From Verrucomicrobiales bacterium (GTDB lineage Bacteria > Verrucomicrobiota > Verrucomicrobiia > Verrucomicrobiales > Akkermansiaceae): a stretch of DNA of 10,975 bases. The DNA is taken from positions 1-10,975 of the forward strand of contig PBTU01000162.1 of NCBI GenBank assembly GCA_002729295.1. Direction: 5' to 3'. Position 1 is the stretch's first letter, and every line of letters begins with the position of its first letter. The notes under the pieces were generated by a model. That model did no database searches. It saw only the letters and a list, made by a program, of their open reading frames with translations, and was not told the DNA's origin. A program made the translations under genes and the position numbers. Below, piece after piece: positions 1-5,286 of this stretch.

Positions 1-250
1 CAAAAGCATACTCCATTTTGAGAAGCCTCCCAAACTCCGCCGCTTGATCCACATTGCCACTCCGCTCGCAGTTTTTATCGACCTCCTGCAAAGCCACCAG
101 ATCTGGATTCTCTTTCTCGATAATCTTAGCCAACCTCTCCAGATTGATCTTCCCATCCATCCCCTGACCATGACGGATATTGTAGGATACAACCTTTAAG
201 GTTTCCGCACCCAGCGAAGGAACGAAAAATAAAAAAAATATAAACTTCAT
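1..250 (-). CDS. Endonuclease/exonuclease/phosphatase family protein, exported (N-terminal part)
   Basis: Only the first 83 residues are in the window; the gene runs off the left edge. It begins with a typical Sec signal peptide (Lys at residue 2, a Phe-rich hydrophobic stretch, likely cleavage after Ala15 in SLGA). The mature part opens with VVSYNIRHGQG (Asn24) and then DLVALQEVD (Glu56). These are the first two signature blocks of the Mg-dependent EEP fold shared by DNase I, exonuclease III and phosphodiesterases, with the Asn and Glu expected at the active site. Substrate cannot be told from the N-terminus; exported EEP proteins may act on nucleic acids, sugar phosphates or phospholipids. 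The ATG follows AGGAGGG at 7 nt spacing, and that SD overlaps the stop codon of the lipoprotein gene upstream, so the two genes are very probably cotranscribed. Confidence 0.85.
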   Translation of the reverse strand, partial: MKFIFFLFFVPSLGAETLKVVSYNIRHGQGMDGKINLERLAKIIEKENPDLVALQEVDKNCERSGNVDQAAEFGRLLKMEYAF

Positions 251-257
251 TACTCTA

Positions 258-264
258 CCCTCCT
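258..264 (-). promoter_or_regulatory. Strong Shine-Dalgarno for the EEP gene
   Basis: The minus strand reads AGGAGGG, then 7 nt, then ATG (250-248). It overlaps the TAG stop (265-263) of the preceding lipoprotein gene, suggesting translational coupling. It is the best SD in the window; most other starts here have weak ones or none. Confidence 0.75.
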
Positions 265-763
265 ACAAGGTCAGTGACTTGACCCGCCGTGCCGGTTGAT
301 GCCGCCCACCCTTAAGTGGATCAACAAATCGCGAAAACACCCCGTAACGATTTCCGCCTTCCGGGATAATGAAATACAGCATGCCCTCTCCAACAGGCTG
401 GGAAATATCAAAGGCGCTAATCGCCCCCGCCGGCACCCCGGGAGAGGTCACATAGATCCGTTTCCCGCTCATATACTCACCCCCGTGCTCTACAAAATGA
501 CGACGGCCGTTCAAAATAACATCCAGGGAATACCCATTACGGGTCGGCGTCAGCTGCCACTGTGCCACCGCCTTAGGTGATGGTCGGTTGGAAGGCTTGG
601 CCGCCGGGAACAAGGGCTTCGGCGGTGCCTGATAATCTCCGGCCGCATTCAGCCGGGGGAAATTGTCCAGTGAACAGGAAACCAAGGCCAAACAGGCCAA
701 CAAAAACACGATCAGTTTCACGCCACGAACAGAGTGCCTATTCTTCTCTCGGTCAAGGATCAA
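263..763 (-). CDS. Small putative lipoprotein of unknown function
   Basis: A 166-residue product whose hydrophobic segment (KLIVFLLACLALVSC, Cys30) ends in a good lipobox (L-V-S-C), so it is predicted to be a lipid-anchored envelope protein. A Pro-rich linker follows (about residues 41-65), then a roughly 100-residue domain rich in Gly, Tyr and Phe that I do not recognise. The start chosen is TTG at 763. It overlaps the yaaA stop (TTGA), and AAGGAG lies 4 nt upstream, inside the end of yaaA. An alternative is GTG at 721, which would give a shorter, classical lipoprotein leader but has no nearby SD. The gene lies between yaaA and the EEP gene and is almost certainly in their operon. No function can be assigned. 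Confidence 0.75.
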   Translation of the reverse strand: MILDREKNRHSVRGVKLIVFLLACLALVSCSLDNFPRLNAAGDYQAPPKPLFPAAKPSNRPSPKAVAQWQLTPTRNGYSLDVILNGRRHFVEHGGEYMSGKRIYVTSPGVPAGAISAFDISQPVGEGMLYFIIPEGGNRYGVFSRFVDPLKGGRHQPARRVKSLTL

Positions 764-1539
764 ACCGCTCCTTCTTTGCGCAAAAAGACGAAAGTCTTTT
801 CGTCCGACTCCTTCTTGCTGAAGCGATACTTGCTCGTTTTGAAATTCTTCAACTCTTCCACTTCGGTGATGCTATTTCGAACAATGAAATCCGCCATCAT
901 CCCGCGGGCCTTTTTGGCAAAGAAGGAAATGATCTTGTATTTGCCATTCTTCTCATCCTTGAACACTGGAGTGATCAGTTCGCCCTTCAACTCCGTGGGC
1001 GTCACCGACGAGAAATACTCATTCGAAGCCAGATTAATGATCGTGTTGGAACCCGACTTTTTTAGATCCTGGTTCAGCAGTTTGGTGATCCTGTCTCCCC
1101 AAAAATCATAGAGGTTTTTTCCACCCCTGTTTTTAAACTTCGTCCCCATCTCCAGTCGATAGGGCTGCATCAAATCCAAAGGCCGCAGCACTCCATACAA
1201 GCCCGACAAAATCCGGATCTGTTTCTGCGCCGTGGAGAAATCCGCCGCACTCCAATCATCCAGCGTCAGCCCCTGATAAACATCACCCACAAAAGCCAGA
1301 ATCGCTTGTCTGCTGTTGTCTTTGTTAAAATCGATTTCCCAAGTGGCATACCGCTCATGATTAAGCTCCCCCAACTTCTCACTGATGGACATCAGACTAC
1401 AAAGTTGCTTCACCGATAAACGTCGCAATTGCGCCACCAACTCCGATGATTCCTCAATAAAACGGGGCTTGGTCGTCTTCTTGATGAGGAGCGGCGATTC
1501 GTAGTCGAGTGATTTGGCGGGTGAGAGTAGGACAAGCAT
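760..1539 (-). CDS. yaaA: Peroxide stress protein YaaA (DUF328/UPF0246)
   Basis: A 259-residue protein of normal length for the YaaA family. It starts with the family signature LLSPAKSLDY (residues 4-13; E. coli has a near-identical SPAKTLDY) and carries the second signature ILSGLYGVLRPLDLMQPYRL, followed by a Gly-rich NLYDFWGD segment. In E. coli, YaaA limits intracellular free iron and Fenton damage during hydrogen peroxide stress and is OxyR-controlled; biochemically it is a DNA-binding fold. The reading frame stays open to 1602, but the family start is the ATG at 1539, since the extra 21 residues have no counterpart. No good SD is seen before 1539. It heads the apparent operon with the lipoprotein and EEP genes. 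Confidence 0.95.
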   Translation of the reverse strand: MLVLLSPAKSLDYESPLLIKKTTKPRFIEESSELVAQLRRLSVKQLCSLMSISEKLGELNHERYATWEIDFNKDNSRQAILAFVGDVYQGLTLDDWSAADFSTAQKQIRILSGLYGVLRPLDLMQPYRLEMGTKFKNRGGKNLYDFWGDRITKLLNQDLKKSGSNTIINLASNEYFSSVTPTELKGELITPVFKDEKNGKYKIISFFAKKARGMMADFIVRNSITEVEELKNFKTSKYRFSKKESDEKTFVFLRKEGAV

Positions 1540-1599
1540 TATGGTGGAAAATTGAGTCAGCTTTTCAAAATTGCAATGTTCAAGGTGTCTTATCGAACA

Positions 1600-1672
1600 C
1601 AAATTTTAGTTTTTTTTGATCTTGTAAAAGTATATTCTAATATCATTTTATTTTTGGTAATTAGAAAGGTAT
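1600..1672. other. AT-rich intergenic patch between yaaA and the glmS remnant
   Basis: This stretch is dominated by T and A tracts, including a run of eight T, and contrasts sharply with the GC-richer surroundings. It lies upstream of yaaA (minus) and could hold its promoter. I could not place a -35/-10 pair with proper spacing: the best minus-strand pair, TTTACA and TAAAAT, is only 14 bp apart. No coding capacity is evident. Confidence 0.5.
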
Positions 1673-1674
1673 TT

Positions 1675-1941
1675 GGGACAGCCGGCATTCGCGAAATTGC
1701 CAACAAATATCCGATCAGACCGCCGAACTCAAGCACGGCCCACATCGCTCTTTTAGAAAAAGACGTTCCCGTCATCGCCCTCTGCAGCGATGATCACATC
1801 ACCGTTCCCTCCTGCCCTCTCCACACTGCCGCCGTCCGCAGCAACGTGGCCCTCCAACTCCTCTCCTACCACATCGCCCGCCTCAAAGGCTGCTCCATCG
1901 ACCAACCCCGAAACCTCGCCAAGTCAGTCACCGTGGAATAG
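1675..1941 (+). pseudogene. glmS: Decayed 3' end of glmS (glutamine--fructose-6-phosphate aminotransferase)
   Basis: The last 30 codons (1849-1941) read as a well-kept GlmS C-terminus: ALQLLSYHIARLKG followed by DQPRNLAKSVTVE and a stop, the hallmark ending of GlmS. Upstream, IALLEKDVPVIALCSDD (1744-1794) matches the second sugar-isomerase (SIS) domain. The conserved AELKHGP motif (family GELKHGP) lies just before it at 1722-1742 but in another frame, so there is a frameshift at about 1742. Between SDD and the next block, roughly 35 residues present in GlmS are missing. Everything N-terminal of this (glutaminase domain and first SIS domain) is absent; an intact GlmS has about 600 residues. 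This is therefore a non-functional remnant, not a gene. GlmS makes glucosamine-6-phosphate for cell-wall synthesis, so an intact copy is expected elsewhere. Confidence 0.8.
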
Positions 1942-1956
1942 CACCCCGGGAATGCC

Positions 1957-2016
1957 GAGCTCCAGCTCAACACTCATCCAGCAAGAAACATCGCCAAATC
2001 CATCACCGCAGAATAG
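1957..2016 (+). pseudogene. Second, more decayed copy of the glmS tail
   Basis: Immediately downstream and in the same frame as the first remnant's stop, the DNA reads ELQLNTH, then PARNIAKSITAE and a stop. Compare ALQLLSYH and QPRNLAKSVTVE in the first copy, with about 10 residues deleted between the two blocks. The last 33 nt of the two copies match at 26 positions by my count. This looks like a diverged tandem duplicate of the glmS 3' end, or the tail of a second glmS paralogue. It ends 11 nt before the ATG of the next gene. Confidence 0.6.
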
Positions 2017-2027
2017 AAACACCTCTC

Positions 2028-2717
2028 ATGAATAAAATTCTCATCCTCACCGCCCTCCTTTCTTTCACTTCCCAACTCTCTGCGGAGGATAAGGTCATCA
2101 AGCTCTTCAACGGAAGAGACCTCAAAGGTTGGCATTCCGATGTTCCGGCTGCTGACAAGAATCCCGAGATCAAGCCCAGCTTCATCGCGCGAGACGGCAT
2201 GCTCGTCAGCCTCGGAAAACCCGGCGGTCACCTCATCACCGACGCTTCCTACGAGAACTATCGCCTCGAACTGGAATACCGCTTCGCCGCCAAGCCTGGC
2301 AATTGCGGTGTCCTCGTTCACTCTTCCACTCCCCGCGCGCTCTACGAAATGTTCCCGGCCTCCATCGAAGTACAAATGCACCACACCAATGCTGGAGATT
2401 TCTGGTGCATCGACGAAAACATCGAGGTCCCCGACATGGAGAAGCGTCGTCCGAAAGGAAAGAACCAAAAGTGGGGCGGCAAGAAAGGCGACTCCCGCCG
2501 CATTCTCAACCTCACCGACGGCTCCGAAAATCCCGTCGGCGAGTGGAACAAAATGATCATTGAATGCCAGGGCGACGAAGTGAAAGTCTGGGTCAATGGC
2601 GATTTCGTCAACCACGGTAAAAAGTGCACCGTTTCCAAGGGCCAAATCGCGGTGCAAGCCGAGGGAGTGGAAGTTGAATTCAAAGGCCTCACCTTAGAGA
2701 AGCTCGCGAAGAAATAG
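2028..2717 (+). CDS. Secreted DUF1080 / 3-keto-disaccharide hydrolase family protein
   Basis: A 229-residue protein with a signal peptide (Lys3, hydrophobic core, likely cleavage after LSA at residue 19), so periplasmic or exported. The mature part is a single DUF1080 beta-sandwich domain (PF06439): LFNGRDLKGWH near the start, then YENYRLELEYRF, CGVLVHSS, SIEVQMHH and EWNKMIIECQGDEVKVWVNG, ending with the usual IAVQAEG and EFKGLTLEKL strands. Some members hydrolyse 3-keto-glycosides and 3-keto-disaccharides; many others in Verrucomicrobia and Planctomycetes are uncharacterised parts of polysaccharide degradation systems, so the substrate is open. No clear SD precedes the ATG, which sits 11 nt after the second glmS tail. 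No sugar-catabolic neighbours are visible, so it appears to stand alone. Confidence 0.9.
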   Translation: MNKILILTALLSFTSQLSAEDKVIKLFNGRDLKGWHSDVPAADKNPEIKPSFIARDGMLVSLGKPGGHLITDASYENYRLELEYRFAAKPGNCGVLVHSSTPRALYEMFPASIEVQMHHTNAGDFWCIDENIEVPDMEKRRPKGKNQKWGGKKGDSRRILNLTDGSENPVGEWNKMIIECQGDEVKVWVNGDFVNHGKKCTVSKGQIAVQAEGVEVEFKGLTLEKLAKK

Positions 2718-2761
2718 AGCAACCCATTTGAACAATGCATTTTGACATTCCGTCGGCATTT

Positions 2762-2776
2762 CTTGATTCAATCAAG
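2762..2776. repeat. Perfect 7-1-7 inverted repeat between convergent genes
   Basis: CTTGATTCAATCAAG, in the 181-bp gap between the ends of the DUF1080 gene and purN. Its symmetry suits a protein-binding site or a tiny bidirectional hairpin. The 1-nt loop and lack of a T-tract argue against a classical intrinsic terminator. The rest of the gap (2718-2898) shows no gene. Confidence 0.35.
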
Positions 2777-2898
2777 TCGCTGCCTGCGCAAATTTTTGTT
2801 CTCTGAATAGTTGAAACACTGGGGACCTTCACCCCGTCGCTAAACAAAAAACCTCAAATAATCCAAAAGCGCTGTGGCATTCGTGCGACAACCCTCTT

Positions 2899-3429
2899 TT
2901 ACGCTAGGACGCGGCGCACCGCCTCCGGATAGATGCGATGCTCTTCCACTTGGATTCTGGCATGCAGACTCTCCGGGGTATCATCCGGCAGGACCGGCAC
3001 TCTGGCCTGAAGAATCACTTCCCCGGTATCCACTCCGGCGTCAACATAATGTACGGTGCAGCCAGACTCGCTTGCTCCATCCTCGACAGCCTGCACCCAG
3101 GCCTCTTTTCCGGGATATTTTGGCAGCAGGGACGGGTGTATATTGAGAATCTGATCGGAAAACGCACCCAAGAGAGGCTCTTTAACGATCCGCATGAAAC
3201 CCGCGAGACAAACGAGATCAATTCCGTCGAGCCGATTCAAGATGCGCTCACACAATCCCCCCCCCGTCACCACATCATGTGCGATCCCGGCTCTCTCCGC
3301 CTTTTCCAGAATACCCGCCCCTGACTGATCTGAGATCACAAGCACAATTTCTCCCCCCAGATCTTCGGCCTCCAACAGGGCCTGAAAGTTCGATCCCGTT
3401 CCGGACCCCAATACAGCGATACGCTTCAT
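2899..3429 (-). CDS. purN: Phosphoribosylglycinamide formyltransferase (GAR transformylase)
   Basis: This enzyme transfers the formyl group from 10-formyl-tetrahydrofolate to GAR in de novo purine synthesis (cytosolic). The N-terminal phosphate-binding loop GSGTGSNFQALLE (residues 8-20), LAGFMRI (75-81), NIHPSLLPKYPG (96-107) and GCTVHYVDAGVDTGEVI are all present. The catalytic triad is Asn96, His98 and Asp134, with the same 38-residue Asn-to-Asp spacing as E. coli N106/D144. At 176 residues it is shorter than E. coli PurN (212), mainly through a compact segment between strands 2 and 4 (about residues 33-65). That segment contains a run of nine G nucleotides coding for TGGG. No SD is seen before the ATG. 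The ATG overlaps the TGA of an upstream ORF (ATGA), and an extended -10 promoter lies about 50 bp upstream. Confidence 0.95.
   Translation of the reverse strand: MKRIAVLGSGTGSNFQALLEAEDLGGEIVLVISDQSGAGILEKAERAGIAHDVVTGGGLCERILNRLDGIDLVCLAGFMRIVKEPLLGAFSDQILNIHPSLLPKYPGKEAWVQAVEDGASESGCTVHYVDAGVDTGEVILQARVPVLPDDTPESLHARIQVEEHRIYPEAVRRVLA
3257..3265 (-). repeat. Nine-nucleotide G tract inside purN
   Basis: Nine consecutive C on the plus strand, G in the purN sense strand, encode part of VVTGGGLCERI. The protein reads correctly on both sides, so the tract is in frame as given. Such tracts are prone to slippage in replication and sequencing. Confidence 0.7.
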
Positions 3430-3650
3430 TGACTTGACGCTAACGGATTCTCGACCGATTTCACTCCTTGATTTATATTATAGCACCGCCATGAAAACCA
3501 GCGCCTCACATTTCCGCCTTCAATCTCAGGATCGCTCGACGGCCTCATCGCTTTCAGCCGAAAGAAATCCTTCGAGTCATTGAGAAAGACTCCCAAGCAT
3601 AAATACCTTTTGCGAACTGGGAAGATCTTGCCATCATAAAAGGTGATCAT
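3426..3650 (-). CDS. Doubtful small ORF (74 aa) overlapping the purN start
   Basis: ATG at 3650 is preceded at once by GGAGAGGGTG, and the stop overlaps the purN start as ATGA, which would fit a small gene coupled to purN. The product (starting MITFYDGKIF) is basic and aromatic in its middle, with no signal peptide or family I recognise. Against it: its 5' end overlaps the flavin reductase start on the other strand by 8 bp, and a near-perfect promoter for purN lies inside it. The SD-like match may also be chance, because the same bases code for the TLSD residues of the flavin reductase. I rate it more likely spurious than real, but the frame is open and nothing else explains 3430-3642. Confidence 0.25.
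   Translation of the reverse strand: MITFYDGKIFPVRKRYLCLGVFLNDSKDFFRLKAMRPSSDPEIEGGNVRRWFSWRCYNINQGVKSVENPLASSQ
3477..3485 (-). promoter_or_regulatory. Extended -10 promoter for purN
   Basis: The minus strand reads TGCTATAAT, a perfect extended -10 (TGnTATAAT). The -35 region at 17 bp spacing is poor, as is typical of extended -10 promoters. Transcription would start near 3470, giving a leader of about 40 nt before the purN ATG at 3429. An AAGGAG sits at the very start of that leader (3469-3464) but is too far from the ATG to serve it. Confidence 0.5.
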
Positions 3651-4251
3651 CACCCTCTCCGACATCGAAAACATGGAGAAGCTGGAGCGAGTCCAGTTTG
3701 CCACCACCCTTCCCGGGCCCAAGCCAATCTGCCTCGTTGGCACCCGCTCTGCCTCTGGTTTCACAAATCTCGCGCCCTTTTCAAGCATCACACATCTAGG
3801 ATCATACCCCATTCTCATCGGGATGGTGACGCGCCCCGACACCGCAGAACGCCACACCTTGGCAAACATCCTGGCAACCGAAAGTTGGACCCTCAATCAC
3901 GTAACAGCCGGAACTTTAGAACAAGCTCACCAGTGTGCTGCGCGCTATGCAGAGGATGTTTCAGAGTTTTCAGCCACTGGACTCACTGAGCTTTCCCACC
4001 CAGGAATCACGGCTCCTTTTGTAGCGGAGTGCCCAATACGATATGCTCTCAGCTTAGAGGAGATTGTTGATATCCCATCGAATGGAACAAAGCTTATCGT
4101 TGGGCGGGTTCGACTCGTTGACATCCCGGATAGCTCCTACTCATCCGACGGCAGCATTTGTCTCGCCACTCAAGAGTCACTCGCATCAACCGCACTAGAC
4201 ACCTACTTCCGAATCTCAAAACACAAGCGTCTTCCTTACGCAAAGCCATGA
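3643..4251 (+). CDS. Flavin reductase family protein (FMN-binding split barrel)
   Basis: A 202-residue protein of the Flavin_Reduct family (PF01613). These bind FMN or FAD in a split beta-barrel and reduce it with NAD(P)H, or serve as the reductase half of two-component flavin enzymes. Recognisable blocks are KPICLVGT, TNLAPFSSITHLGSYP, GMVTRPD followed by RHTLANI, LNHV, SEFSATGL and APFVAECP, ending LPYAKP. The start is the GTG at 3643: an in-frame TAA lies at 3637-3639, and the family N-terminus (a short helix before the ERVQF segment) would be lost from the next ATG at 3673. There is no well-spaced SD. Its TGA overlaps the ATG of the following ADP-ribosylglycohydrolase-like gene by 4 bp (ATGA), so the two are probably translated together and likely act in one process. 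Confidence 0.9.
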   Translation: MIITLSDIENMEKLERVQFATTLPGPKPICLVGTRSASGFTNLAPFSSITHLGSYPILIGMVTRPDTAERHTLANILATESWTLNHVTAGTLEQAHQCAARYAEDVSEFSATGLTELSHPGITAPFVAECPIRYALSLEEIVDIPSNGTKLIVGRVRLVDIPDSSYSSDGSICLATQESLASTALDTYFRISKHKRLPYAKP

Positions 4252-5201
4252 TTACGGCCTATCAAGGAGCTCTTATTGCAGATGCCTTTGCTATGCCGGT
4301 GCATTGGTATTATGACCGGACGGCCCTGGATACCGATTACCCGGACCTCAAGGAATACCGCGCTCCCCTCGCACATCATGCTGGAAGTATTCTTTGGAGA
4401 TCCAGCTACGAACCACTGAACGAAAAGGGAGACATTCTTCATGACCAAGCCAAATACTGGGGACAACGCGGCATACACTATCATCAAAACCTCGTCGCCG
4501 GTGAGAACACGGTAAACTTTAAACTCGCTCGTGAACTTTATCACCAGGTCAACGAGCAGGGTCATTACTCCGAGGACCATTGGCTTGAACTTTTCATCAC
4601 TAAAATGCTCACCCCCGGCTGGCACCGGGACACCTACCTGGAGGAATACCATCGGGGATTCTTCACTCGCTACGCTCAGGGGAAAGCTGCCCGGAAATGC
4701 GGCATTAAAGATGAACATATCGGCGGACTTGCCCAAGTGCCGGCTTTGGTCGCCGCACTCAAAGGCCACTCGAGAGAAGACATCAGGCAACACGTCAAAA
4801 AACACGTCACCCTGACCCATCGACACTCAAACGTTCTTCGGGCTGCGGATTGCCTGACCCGCCTTCTCTTGGACCTGTCCGAGGGGGTTTCCTTGCGTGA
4901 AGCCATCAAACTTTCAGCAGGCGATTGGTTCTCCACACGGAAAGCCTCGCGCTGGGCTGATCGTCCGGACCGAGTCATTATCGGAAAGATTCTAAGTCCG
5001 GCCTGCTACATCGATCAGTCTTTCCCGGCAGCTCTCTATCTTGCGTGGAAATATCATGATGACTTCACCGCCGCCATAACCGCCAATGCCTTGGTTGGTG
5101 GCGATAGCTGCCATCGAGGTGCCGTAGTGGGCGCGCTTGTTGGGTTCACTCATCCAGTTGAAGTGGAACGTTGGGCGCTGGGGTTATCGGGAGAGCCATG
5201 A
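4248..5201 (+). CDS. ADP-ribosylglycohydrolase-family protein with altered metal-binding motifs
   Basis: A 317-residue all-helical protein of the ADP-ribosyl-GH/DraG/crystallin-J1 family, which removes ADP-ribose from proteins, nucleic acids or small molecules using two Mg ions. Family marks are GALIADAFAMPVHW (residues 7-20; usual form G-x3-GDA-x-G), LTHRHSNVLRAADCLTRLL (189-207), and SFPAALYLAW followed by a DDF motif and NALVGGDSCHRGAVVGALVG (280-299). The usual N-terminal metal motif TDDT reads GENT (85-88), and the C-terminal GGDTDT reads GGDSCH (284-289), so at least three expected metal-ligand Asp are missing. It may be a divergent hydrolase or a non-enzymatic J1-crystallin-like member. 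The frame is open back to 4158, but the ATG at 4248 matches the family start and forms the ATGA overlap with the flavin reductase gene. Confidence 0.85.
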   Translation: MITAYQGALIADAFAMPVHWYYDRTALDTDYPDLKEYRAPLAHHAGSILWRSSYEPLNEKGDILHDQAKYWGQRGIHYHQNLVAGENTVNFKLARELYHQVNEQGHYSEDHWLELFITKMLTPGWHRDTYLEEYHRGFFTRYAQGKAARKCGIKDEHIGGLAQVPALVAALKGHSREDIRQHVKKHVTLTHRHSNVLRAADCLTRLLLDLSEGVSLREAIKLSAGDWFSTRKASRWADRPDRVIIGKILSPACYIDQSFPAALYLAWKYHDDFTAAITANALVGGDSCHRGAVVGALVGFTHPVEVERWALGLSGEP

Positions 5202-5268
5202 AAGGCGGCAAAACACTCACCTGAGATAGCCACTTCTTTCCACGAGTTTCCCTTGCGGAAGGACGGGA

Positions 5269-5275
5269 GGAGAGG
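5269..5275 (+). promoter_or_regulatory. Shine-Dalgarno for the FAD oxidoreductase gene
   Basis: GGAGAGG lies within the purine-rich run GGGAGGAGAGG (5265-5275), 11 nt before the ATG at 5287. The spacing is slightly long. The other bases of the 85-bp gap after the ADP-ribosylglycohydrolase-like gene show no terminator, so the gene is probably part of the same transcript. Confidence 0.5.
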
Positions 5276-5286
5276 CATCAATCCCC

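Noticed and set aside
1552..1941. Plus-strand ORF of 129 codons as an intact gene
   Set aside because: The first 40 codons are AT-rich noncoding-like DNA, and the rest is a GlmS C-terminus with a frameshift and an internal deletion, so it is annotated as a pseudogene.
1974..2657. Minus-strand ORF of 227 codons opposite the DUF1080 gene
   Set aside because: The plus strand has a signal peptide and full DUF1080 domain. The minus-strand product shows only composition bias typical of an antisense frame.
2821..2835. GGGG-ACCTTCA-CCCC as a terminator hairpin
   Set aside because: Only four pairs with a 7-nt loop and no T-tract on either strand; not enough to call.
3651..3896. Upstream extension of the minus-strand ORF that ends at purN
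   Set aside because: It lies wholly opposite the conserved N-terminal half of the flavin reductase; only the part below 3650 was kept, as a doubtful candidate.
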